From: Eubacteriales Family XIII. Incertae Sedis bacterium
GTDB taxonomy: Bacteria > Bacillota_A > Clostridia > Peptostreptococcales > Anaerovoracaceae
DNA: 12,316 nucleotides
Assembly (NCBI GenBank): GCA_031278145.1
Contig: JAITLA010000222.1
Location: 1 to 12,316 of the forward strand
Reading direction: 5' to 3'
This document shows, one piece after another, positions 6,382 to 12,316 of the stretch (position 1 is its first letter; each line of letters opens with the position of its first letter). The notes under the pieces are model-generated. The model worked only from the letters and a program-made list of their open reading frames with translations, made no database searches and had not been told where the DNA came from. The position numbers were made by a program, and so were the translations under genes.

Positions 6382-7686
6382 TCAACGCGCCCTGAGAAGC
6401 CGCTCAAGCAGCATGGCCGACACGGTTCCCACCACCAGCCCGTTTGACAGGATCAACTCCAAGCTCTGCGGAAGGATCGAAAACGCGCCCGAGGGCAGGA
6501 ACATCGTCCCGATGCCGAGTATCATGGATATCCCGATGATATAGCTTTCGCGGTTGTCCATGGCGCATTTTTTGAACTCGCGCAGACCCTGCCCGAAGAT
6601 GAGCGCGAAGATGACAATCGTCGTCGAGTAGGCCACGAGCGCCGGCATGGACGCGAGGAACAGCGACACGGGCGATATGAGACCGAATACGATTATCATG
6701 ACGCAGGCGAGTATGAAAGGTTTTTTCGAGGCGACACCCGTCATCAGCACGACGCCCGTGGAGGATATGTAGGGCATGGGAGGCACCGCCGGAAATATCC
6801 CCGAAAGGATCGTGGCAAAACCCTGCAACAGCAGAGAACGGCCCATCACGCGCTCGTCAACCTTCTCCCCGAGCGCGCTGCCCATGCTGCTGACGCTCGC
6901 GAAGGTCATGGACATGAGCAGCAATTCGCCTATGACGCAGCTTGCCATAATGCCGAGATTCAGCGCGGGCCTTCCCCAGGCCAGCGCCTCCGGCAGACTG
7001 AACAGCCCGCCTCCGGCGGCGGACGTGACCCAAAGACCCGCAGCGGCGGCGCACAGCCAGCCCACGGTGACGCCCATCAGCGTGGCGATGCTCTGCAGAA
7101 AGCCCTTCATGTACATGGTCACAAACAGGATCACCGCAGCGGTTATGAAGGACACGGCGAGGCTCTTGCCGTCGACGACGCGGTCTTCCCCGCTTATCCC
7201 AACGACGCCTCCGACCAAGGTGATGCTCATCTGGAGCACCATCGTCGTTATGATCACGCCGTTCACGATGGGCGTGAACAGCTTTATGACCCATTTCAGA
7301 AGACCGAGAAGCGCGACAAGCGCTATCACCGCGCCGGCGACCATGATGGCCGGTTCCAGTTCCGCGCGGAGATCCGCCAGCGGTTTCCCCGCCCCGGCGG
7401 TCGCGGCGGCCATGATGAGCATCATACTCGTCCACAGCCCGGCCGGACCGTCCATGATGGGATACTTATGCCCGAATTTGACCTGAAGAAAAGTCGTCAC
7501 GCCAAACAACAGAAAAGAGCGCTGCAACATGGCCGCTATTTCGGTCTGGCTCATTCCGAGGCGGGCGCCGACGGCTATCGGCATGATCGTCGTTCCCGCC
7601 ACGAAGAAAACGAGATGCTGAACGCCGTAAAACCACAGCGTCTTTCCCCTTACATTGTCATTTAAGCCATATCTCAGCCCGGTCAA
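6382..7686 (-). CDS. NCS2-family (nucleobase:cation symporter-2) permease with altered substrate motif
   Basis: This very hydrophobic protein has the NCS2 opening YGLND, then YGVQHLVFFVAG with the conserved QH in the first membrane segment. The second half carries GVVLMTGVASKK, matching the end of the family signature. Key substrate residues differ: the [QEP]-N pair of the signature is S308-S309 in SSTGVVLMTG, and the helix-8 Glu/Asp pair (E-x-x-G-D) appears as A263 and S267 in FASVSSMG. It may therefore carry something other than xanthine or uracil. The start is uncertain. The frame stays open to an ATG at 7740, but that extra part is translated from a palindromic repeat. The TTG at 7686, just before YGLND, fits homologue length yet has no well-spaced ribosome site. 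It is the last gene of the catabolic cluster. Confidence 0.85.
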   Translation of the reverse strand: MTGLRYGLNDNVRGKTLWFYGVQHLVFFVAGTTIMPIAVGARLGMSQTEIAAMLQRSFLLFGVTTFLQVKFGHKYPIMDGPAGLWTSMMLIMAAATAGAGKPLADLRAELEPAIMVAGAVIALVALLGLLKWVIKLFTPIVNGVIITTMVLQMSITLVGGVVGISGEDRVVDGKSLAVSFITAAVILFVTMYMKGFLQSIATLMGVTVGWLCAAAAGLWVTSAAGGGLFSLPEALAWGRPALNLGIMASCVIGELLLMSMTFASVSSMGSALGEKVDERVMGRSLLLQGFATILSGIFPAVPPMPYISSTGVVLMTGVASKKPFILACVMIIVFGLISPVSLFLASMPALVAYSTTIVIFALIFGQGLREFKKCAMDNRESYIIGISMILGIGTMFLPSGAFSILPQSLELILSNGLVVGTVSAMLLERLLRAR

Positions 7687-7695
7687 CCCCCTGTT

Positions 7696-7799
7696 TATAC
7701 AGAGGCCACTGAAAAAGTCGGCATTGGGCCCGGAACACATGGGGACGGTTCACACAAAAGAACCGTCCCCGTGTGTACTTTGTCAGTGACCTCTTTATA
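7696..7799. repeat. REP-like palindromic element with GGGGACGGTTC hairpin
   Basis: GGGGACGGTTC (7741-7751) and GAACCGTCCCC (7760-7770) form a perfect 11-bp stem around an 8-base loop, extended to 16 of 17 paired bases by ACACAT/GTGTGT. Outer arms at 7696-7718 and 7777-7799 match in inverted orientation at 20 of 23 positions. The left side contains an extra 16 bases (7719-7734). I recognise GGGGACGGTTC as the core of interspersed palindromes common in Clostridia and related to REP elements mobilised by IS200-like transposases. That family link is from memory. It separates the BKACE gene from the permease and could also act as a stabilising or attenuating stem in the transcript. Confidence 0.7.
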
Positions 7800-7804
7800 C
7801 ATGC

Positions 7805-7836
7805 GGTAACAATAGGATGTTACCACTCACCCACGC
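7805..7836 (-). repeat. Small inverted repeat and shared 14-mer GGGTGAGTGGTAAC
   Basis: GGTAAC (7805-7810) and GTTACC (7819-7824) form a short inverted repeat. Read on the minus strand, 7819-7832 is GGGTGAGTGGTAAC, identical to 2484-2497 on the plus strand. In both places it is preceded by GCGT, at a distance differing by three bases. It appears to be the edge of a dispersed repeat family. Confidence 0.5.
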
Positions 7837-7860
7837 CTTCCCGCTCGGGCGGCAAAGCGA

Positions 7861-8700
7861 TTATTTCTTAAGTCCCAATATTTCTCTCGCCTCGGCGGGC
7901 GTGGCCGCCTCTTTTCCGTACTCCCGGATGATTCGTCTCGCCCTTTCCACAAACTCCGCGTTGCTCGTGGCAAGCCGGCCCTTTTGGTAGAATATGTTGT
8001 CCTCCATCCCCACGCGGATGTTCCCGCCGAGCGCGAGGCCCGCAAACAGAATGGGCTGCGCCCCGCTTCCGATGCCAAAGGTGCTCCATGTGGAATCCGG
8101 GGGTATGAGATTTTTCAAAAAGACCAGATTGTCGACCGTGGCGGGCATTCCGCCGGCGACGCCAAGACAGAATTGAAAGTGAAGCGGCGGCTTGAGCACG
8201 CCCTTCTTCACATAGTACAGCGCCTCGTATATCATGCCGACGTCGAATATCTCAACCTCGGGCTTGACCCCAACCTCGTTCATCTTAACGGCGAGTTTTT
8301 CAAGGAAGGCGGGGTTGTTTTCAAAGACCGAGTTGTGCTGCCAGTTCATGCTCCCGCTATCGTAGGATGCCATCTCGGGCTTCAACTCATAAAAGGGCTT
8401 TATCCTCGATTCCTCGCTGAGGCCGATCCCACCCGAAGTCGTCAGGTTCAGGATAATGTCGCAATCCTTCTTCGCGCGAATCAACTCCACGGTCTTCTTG
8501 AAATTGTCGAAGTCCATGGCGGCGTTGCCCTCTGCGTTCCTTACGTGAATGTGCGCGATGGCCGCGCCCGCCTTCCAGCAGGCGTACACTTCCTCGGATA
8601 TCTCTTCGGGGCTGATGGGAATATGCGGCGTATCCGTCTTCTTGGGCCACGCGCCCGTGGGCGCTACGGTTATGATCGTTTTTTTGCTCAAATCACTCAT
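7861..8700 (-). CDS. Beta-keto acid cleavage enzyme (BKACE, Kce/DUF849 family)
   Basis: The ATG at 8700 (minus strand) has AGGAG ten bases upstream; a longer in-frame extension lacks a ribosome site. The 279-residue TIM-barrel protein carries the family's zinc and catalytic landmarks: HIHVRN with H50 and H52, NLTTSGG (85-91), E150 in VEIFDVG, and RVGMEDN with R229, E233 and D234. Family members condense a free beta-keto acid with acetyl-CoA and cleave it to acetoacetate plus a new acyl-CoA, as in lysine fermentation and carnitine breakdown. Specificity depends on pocket residues that I cannot rank by eye. The neighbouring 3-hydroxyacid dehydrogenase is a plausible supplier of the keto acid. 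No lysine-fermentation partner genes are visible. Confidence 0.92.
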   Translation of the reverse strand: MSDLSKKTIITVAPTGAWPKKTDTPHIPISPEEISEEVYACWKAGAAIAHIHVRNAEGNAAMDFDNFKKTVELIRAKKDCDIILNLTTSGGIGLSEESRIKPFYELKPEMASYDSGSMNWQHNSVFENNPAFLEKLAVKMNEVGVKPEVEIFDVGMIYEALYYVKKGVLKPPLHFQFCLGVAGGMPATVDNLVFLKNLIPPDSTWSTFGIGSGAQPILFAGLALGGNIRVGMEDNIFYQKGRLATSNAEFVERARRIIREYGKEAATPAEAREILGLKK

Positions 8701-8891
8701 TTTCGAGATTCTCCTATTTGGGGGCTCCAAAACCCCGTACACGCGATTGCCGCGTATATCGCCGCGCATCCCCGGCAAAACCCCTCGCAACGGCACTGCC
8801 ATTCCTGCGGTTTTTACCCGTGCATCGCGACAATTTCCGCGGCAAATTCGCGCATTACGGTTTTTGGAAATTCATTCTTTTCAACGGGTGC

Positions 8892-9830
8892 TTAGATGCA
8901 GCCTGCGTAGGTGTACGTCCTCTCGGGCACATCGTTGATGTCGTTCTCGTCGATTTCGGCCACGCAGCGAACCATGGCGCCGTCGCCCAGATACCAGCGG
9001 ATCGGGAAACAGTAGAACCTGAAACGCTTCCCCGCGACCTTGTCCAGATCCCCGCCAAGGTTTTCGACACCGACGATGCCGTGACCCAGCATCTGCTTGT
9101 GACAGGGCTCCCATGTCCCCCAGCAGCCGATGGCTTCCAGATCGCCGAATTTCTCCTCGTAGGCCGCTTTGCCGTGCACCTTGATGTAGACGTCTTTGTC
9201 AAACTCGGCGTAGGCTTCCTCACCAAACAGATCGATGTACTCTTCCGTGATGGGGGCCCCGGAAGCGCCCAGCAGATTCAGGCGCGTCATGCCGTTGTTG
9301 CCCATGGCGGTATGCAGCGGGTGATCAAGGGCCTGCATATCCATGGCGACGCACTTGACCTTATGCTTTACGAACCATTTTCCCGCATCGACGCCCGTGC
9401 CGCAGGAATAGTGATAGTATTCTTTGCTGTCGTCGAACTTGCGGTGCATGCCGGTGTTCAGGCAGAGAACCATGCCTTCAAGCTCGGAAAGCTTCACGCC
9501 CGCGCGTTCGCAGGCGTCTTCGAGATGCTTGGGCAGTATCAATCCCCAGCGTTCCACCTTGATATCCAGACACACCGCATCGCCCGTGTACGCGTCCACG
9601 GGCATTTCGTGGGTATAGCGAGCCCTTTTGCCGTCAAACTCGATTTCCATGACGTGCCGCGGCGCATCGGCATGCGTTCCGGTGTGCTGTACACAATCTA
9701 TCCTTTGGGTGAGCACACCGCCCTTGGCCATGCTGTGCATGTTATCGATGACCGGCTTGACAAAATAGGGCCAGCGGGGCGTGTCGGCGCTGAAAGGGTG
9801 CGATAAGTCAACGAATACTTTCTTTCCCAT
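8892..9830 (-). CDS. Cyclase-family metal-dependent hydrolase (kynurenine formamidase-like)
   Basis: Translation is placed at the ATG at 9830, preceded by GGAGGA at good spacing; an ATG eight codons upstream lies before that site. The 312-residue protein shows the family metal motif HTGTHADAPRH (49-59), giving H49, H53, D55 and H59 as likely ligands, and the N-terminal VDLSHPFSADTP typical of the fold. Relatives hydrolyse formyl-amides or cyclic amides such as N-formylkynurenine and isatin. This protein is clearly longer than the 210-260 residues of the classical enzymes, with extra sequence in the C-terminal half (about 200-300, rich in Trp, Tyr and Cys). In this cluster it is a good candidate for opening a ring or cleaving an amide before oxidation. 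The substrate is unknown. Confidence 0.87.
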   Translation of the reverse strand: MGKKVFVDLSHPFSADTPRWPYFVKPVIDNMHSMAKGGVLTQRIDCVQHTGTHADAPRHVMEIEFDGKRARYTHEMPVDAYTGDAVCLDIKVERWGLILPKHLEDACERAGVKLSELEGMVLCLNTGMHRKFDDSKEYYHYSCGTGVDAGKWFVKHKVKCVAMDMQALDHPLHTAMGNNGMTRLNLLGASGAPITEEYIDLFGEEAYAEFDKDVYIKVHGKAAYEEKFGDLEAIGCWGTWEPCHKQMLGHGIVGVENLGGDLDKVAGKRFRFYCFPIRWYLGDGAMVRCVAEIDENDINDVPERTYTYAGCI

Positions 9831-9908
9831 GGCATTTTCCTCCTCAAAAATCACTCCTGCGCTTCGGCGGTCTTCGACCTTTATGCCGCCACAATCAAAC
9901 GGCCGGCG

Positions 9909-10703
9909 TCAACCGGCGACGCAACCGCCATCGACATAGATAATCTGCCCCGTTATGAAGTCCGACGCGGGCGAGGCAAGGTAGACGGTCGTGCCTATGA
10001 GCTCTTCCGCCACCGCAGCCCTTCCAAAAGGTATGCGATCCGTAAATATCCTGCTTTTTTCGGGATCGTCGAAGACTTCCTTCGTCAGCGGCGTCACGAC
10101 GACGGTCGGAGCGATGCAGTTCACATTGATGCCGTACTTGGCCCATTCGGACGAAAGCTGACGCGTTAACGCGTTGATCGCGCCCTTGCTGGATGCGTAG
10201 GCGGCGTATCCCAGCGGGTGTCCGTTGTTGGCGCGCACGGAAGAGATATTGATCACCTTGCCGCTGCCCTGCCTGATCATCTGCCGGCCCGTAGCCTTGT
10301 TGATCAAAAAGACGCCCTTTATATTCGTGTCTATCACTTCGTCGAATTTTTCCGCCGGAAACTCCTCGGCGGGGAAGCGTCTGGCCACACCGGCCGCGGT
10401 GATGAGGATATCGACGCTGCCGAAGGCCTTCGCCGTTTCGCCGACAACTTTTTCACAGTCGGCTTCCTTCTGGCTGTCGCCCGTCACGACGAGCGTCTTC
10501 ACCCCGAATTCGGCGAGCTTGGCGGCGGCGGCGTCCAGCGTCTCCCGCGTCCTTCCGGTCAGGACGATGTTCGCACCGTAGGCGGCCAAGCCTTTGGCCA
10601 TCGCGAAACCGAGCGAACCGCCGCCACCCGTTATAATGGCGTTCTTGCCTTCCAGCCCAAACAGATTCTTGATGGTCTTTGTGTCGTAATCTCTGGCTTT
10701 CAT
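9909..10703 (-). CDS. Short-chain dehydrogenase/reductase (gluconate 5-dehydrogenase-like)
   Basis: The ATG at 10703 has AGGAG seven bases upstream, so the longer frame to 10766 is not used. The 264-residue protein is a classical SDR: cofactor loop TGGGGSLG (25-32), TAAG (102-105, in place of the usual NNAG), N127 in DTNIKG, catalytic S154/S155, then Y169-x-x-x-K173 in YASSK, and a C-terminal ITGQIIYVDGG (250-260). The N-terminal FGLEGKNAIITGG and the C-terminal half resemble gluconate 5-dehydrogenase and 2-deoxygluconate 3-dehydrogenase-like SDRs. It should oxidise or reduce a hydroxyl/keto group with NAD(P). Lying between the cupin and cyclase genes, it is probably a pathway enzyme, acting before or after hydrolysis. 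Confidence 0.9.
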   Translation of the reverse strand: MKARDYDTKTIKNLFGLEGKNAIITGGGGSLGFAMAKGLAAYGANIVLTGRTRETLDAAAAKLAEFGVKTLVVTGDSQKEADCEKVVGETAKAFGSVDILITAAGVARRFPAEEFPAEKFDEVIDTNIKGVFLINKATGRQMIRQGSGKVINISSVRANNGHPLGYAAYASSKGAINALTRQLSSEWAKYGINVNCIAPTVVVTPLTKEVFDDPEKSRIFTDRIPFGRAAVAEELIGTTVYLASPASDFITGQIIYVDGGCVAG

Positions 10704-10734
10704 TGGAATTCTCCTTTCATCGCAAAAAGGACGC

Positions 10735-11088
10735 CTACTTCGCGTCGGGGTAATTGATAACGACAAGCATAACCGCAGGGCGGTTGCTGTTGTTCACGAG
10801 ATGGCGTCCTTCGTTCGGCTTGAAGGAAATCGATTCGTTTGCGTGAATGACGTACTCGTTTCCGGCCTTGTCCTTGACGGACATCTCGCCTTCAAGGACG
10901 TAGTACACCTTTTCGAGCGGGTTGTCCTCGTAGGCGTACTCGGCCCCGCCTCCCGGAAGGAAGGTGGACAGGCCCATCCAGAATTTCTCGGCGCCGGTTT
11001 CTTCCTTGCCGTGAATACGCATGGCCGTCATACCGAAATGTCCCGGCGCCTCATAGGGTTTCAAGTCGTTGATTGTCCTTTTGATCAT
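10735..11088 (-). CDS. Small cupin-domain protein with degenerate metal motif
   Basis: The ATG at 11088 is preceded by GGAGAACCCC. The 117-residue protein is a single cupin barrel: FLPGGGAEYAYEDNPLEKVYYVLEGEM (split here as the motif-1 region, about 43-69) and FKPNEGRHLVNN (89-100) as motif 2. Motif 1 lacks both usual histidines, and its glutamate position is K60 (E59 is adjacent). Motif 2 keeps H96. Classical metal binding is therefore doubtful. Such cupins can act as isomerases, lyases or ligand-binding proteins, and the conserved YYVLEGE turn shows the fold is intact. The SDR start lies only 31 bp after its stop, so it belongs to the catabolic operon, but its reaction is not identifiable. 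Confidence 0.85.
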   Translation of the reverse strand: MIKRTINDLKPYEAPGHFGMTAMRIHGKEETGAEKFWMGLSTFLPGGGAEYAYEDNPLEKVYYVLEGEMSVKDKAGNEYVIHANESISFKPNEGRHLVNNSNRPAVMLVVINYPDAK

Positions 11089-11200
11089 GGGGTTCTCCTC
11101 CTGTTCGATCAAGCGGCGCGCAACAAGAGCCCGCAATCCGGCCCGCACTCTTACGCCCCGACCGCGACGCCGGAGCGCAAGGCACCGCTCCCTCCGAAAA

Positions 11201-12130
11201 CTACCGTATGTTCTTGGTCGCTTCTATAAGATATTCGCGCAGTCGCCTGTTTGACGCTTCGATCTGCTCGGGAGTCCAGCTTTGATAGCCCTTCCCCGTC
11301 TTAAAGCCCAGATCGCCCTTCTCCACAAGCTCTCTAAGCAGCTTTGACGGCTCATGCGAATCCTCCAGATACTTGACGATATACGACTGTATGTTGAGGG
11401 AAAGGTCAAGCCCTATCATATCCGCGTTCTCCAATATGCCGAGTATGGGCCACCTGAGGCCGGGCCCGTACCTGAGCGCCTCGTCCACAGTGGCGGCGTC
11501 CGCTATCCCCTTCTCGACGATGGAAAGGGCCTCCCTCCATATGGCGTGCTGCAACCTGTTCGCGATAAAGCCGGGAACGTCCTTCCGGCAACGCACCGGC
11601 TTTTTGCCGACCTCGCGCATAAGCTCCATGGTCGCGTCCATGACGGCCTCGCTCGTGTCCTCGGCCTTTACCACCTCCACAAGCGGAATCAGATAAGGCG
11701 GATTCCAGAAATGCGTTCCGACCACCCTCTCCTTGCGCGCGCATTTCAGGGCGATCTCCGTAATGCTCATGACGGACGTGTTCGTCGCGAGTATGGCCTC
11801 CGGCCGGCAGAGCGGCTCCAGATCTCTAAACAGATCCTGCTTTATATCGAGCACCTCAGGGACGCACTCAATGATAAAGTCCGCGTCTTTCACCGCGGCC
11901 TCCATATCATCGGTAAACGATATCCTGCTCAGGATGCCTTCTTTTTCTCCCTTGCTTATGACTTCCTTTTCGATAAGAACATCCAGATTTTTCTCGATTG
12001 GCACGTGGGGTTCGTCCCGCACCTTTCTCGATCTGAGTATGACTTTCTTGTCTTCGCTCTTCGCAAACACCTGCGCGAGCCCATTGCCCATGAGCCCCGC
12101 ACCCAAAACCGTCACATTGCGTATCCGCAT
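11201..12130 (-). CDS. 3-hydroxyacid / 3-hydroxyacyl-CoA dehydrogenase family protein
   Basis: The ATG at 12130 follows AAGGAGGGAAGT; a longer frame to 12250 runs into the repeat element and is rejected. The 309-residue protein has an N-terminal Rossmann domain with GAGLMGNG (10-17), followed by catalytic H140 (GTHFWNPP) and E152 (LVEVV), N191 in PGFIANRLQ, and a helical C-terminal domain. RYGPGLRWP (220-228) resembles the block in L-carnitine and L-gulonate 3-dehydrogenases, which oxidise free hydroxy acids rather than CoA thioesters. The second-strand acidic residue typical of NAD-specific members is replaced in VILRSRK (30-36), hinting at NADP use. It is the first gene of the leftward cluster and could make the beta-keto acid consumed by the BKACE protein. 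Confidence 0.9.
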   Translation of the reverse strand: MRIRNVTVLGAGLMGNGLAQVFAKSEDKKVILRSRKVRDEPHVPIEKNLDVLIEKEVISKGEKEGILSRISFTDDMEAAVKDADFIIECVPEVLDIKQDLFRDLEPLCRPEAILATNTSVMSITEIALKCARKERVVGTHFWNPPYLIPLVEVVKAEDTSEAVMDATMELMREVGKKPVRCRKDVPGFIANRLQHAIWREALSIVEKGIADAATVDEALRYGPGLRWPILGILENADMIGLDLSLNIQSYIVKYLEDSHEPSKLLRELVEKGDLGFKTGKGYQSWTPEQIEASNRRLREYLIEATKNIR

Positions 12131-12160
12131 ACTTCCCTCCTTGCCCATCGCGCCCGATTG

Positions 12161-12316
12161 ATTTGTATTGAACGACGGCACCGGCCCCCCGCCTCTACAG
12201 GCGGTGGGTTCCGGCTTCACAAGCTGCCGGTGGCGGGTACAATCCCCCACTGACGCCTACGGTTGCGGGGGCGGCGGGCGAAGCCCTTAGCCCTCGCAAC
12301 CGTTCGTTCAACAATT
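12161..12316. repeat. Multi-hairpin element with imperfect terminal inverted repeats
   Basis: The left end ATTTGTATTGAACGACGG (12161-12178) is mirrored by CCGTTCGTTCAACAATT (12300-12316) with small gaps. Inside are several stems: CCGCCT/AGGCGG (12189-12205 region), CCGGCTT paired with AAGCTGCCGG (12211-12230), and a perfect 9-bp pair ACGGTTGCG (12259-12267) with CGCAACCGT (12295-12303). This looks like a MITE-type or structured repeat. It sits about 30 bp upstream of the dehydrogenase start, so it also forms, or replaces, the 5' leader of the leftward operon. The window ends where the right arm ends. Confidence 0.55.

Noticed and set aside
7741..7770. Simple intrinsic terminator after the BKACE gene
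   Set aside because: The stem is strong but neither strand has a proper T tract after it, and larger outer arms show it is part of a palindromic element.
11354..12253. Rightward frames opposite the catabolic genes (also 7984-8895 and 8718-9806)
   Set aside because: Antisense to clearly recognised enzymes, no ribosome sites, His/Arg-rich composition.

Overview
The window reads as a piece of a GC-rich, Clostridia-like (Firmicutes) chromosome. This rests on strong AGGAGG-type ribosome binding sites, lipoprotein-type binding proteins, and several families of palindromic interspersed repeats of the kind common in high-GC Clostridia. The assignment is an inference from style, not from a marker gene. 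The rightward block looks visibly richer in GC than the leftward block.

Region 1 (1-640) holds no convincing gene. It contains AT-rich low-complexity DNA, a run of 23 C, three 11-bp direct repeats resembling a Pho box in front of a perfect TATAAT, a palindromic interspersed repeat (about 247-400), a second set of 11-bp repeats, and a long palindrome directly upstream of an extended -10 promoter (554-562). That promoter probably drives the first operon.

Region 2 (641-6332, + strand) is a metal-oxyanion uptake and insertion operon. In order it encodes a lipoprotein with a sulfite-oxidase-type molybdopterin fold, a FecB/MolA-type binding lipoprotein, a FecCD-type permease, an ABC ATPase, a class I methyltransferase and a divergent MoeA paralogue. 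The MoeA homologue and the molybdopterin-fold lipoprotein make molybdate or tungstate the most likely cargo, rather than the heme, siderophore or cobalamin usual for this transporter class. A palindromic repeat sits between the binding-protein and permease genes.

Region 3 (6382-12130, - strand, convergent with region 2) looks like a catabolic cluster. In transcription order it encodes a 3-hydroxyacid / 3-hydroxyacyl-CoA-type dehydrogenase, a small cupin, an SDR oxidoreductase, a long cyclase-family metal hydrolase, a beta-keto acid cleavage enzyme (BKACE, formerly DUF849) and an NCS2-family permease whose canonical substrate-binding residues are replaced. The simplest model is import of an unknown compound, hydrolytic ring or amide opening, oxidation of hydroxyl groups, production of a free beta-keto acid, and BKACE cleavage with acetyl-CoA to acetoacetate plus a new acyl-CoA. 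The substrate cannot be read from the sequence. This cluster is the best candidate for an undescribed system here.

Two further repeats flank the catabolic genes: a hairpin element at 7696-7799, which abuts the permease 5' end and leaves its start codon unclear, and a multi-hairpin element with imperfect terminal inverted repeats at 12161-12316, which ends at the window edge. No rRNA, tRNA, CRISPR array or intact transposase gene was seen.
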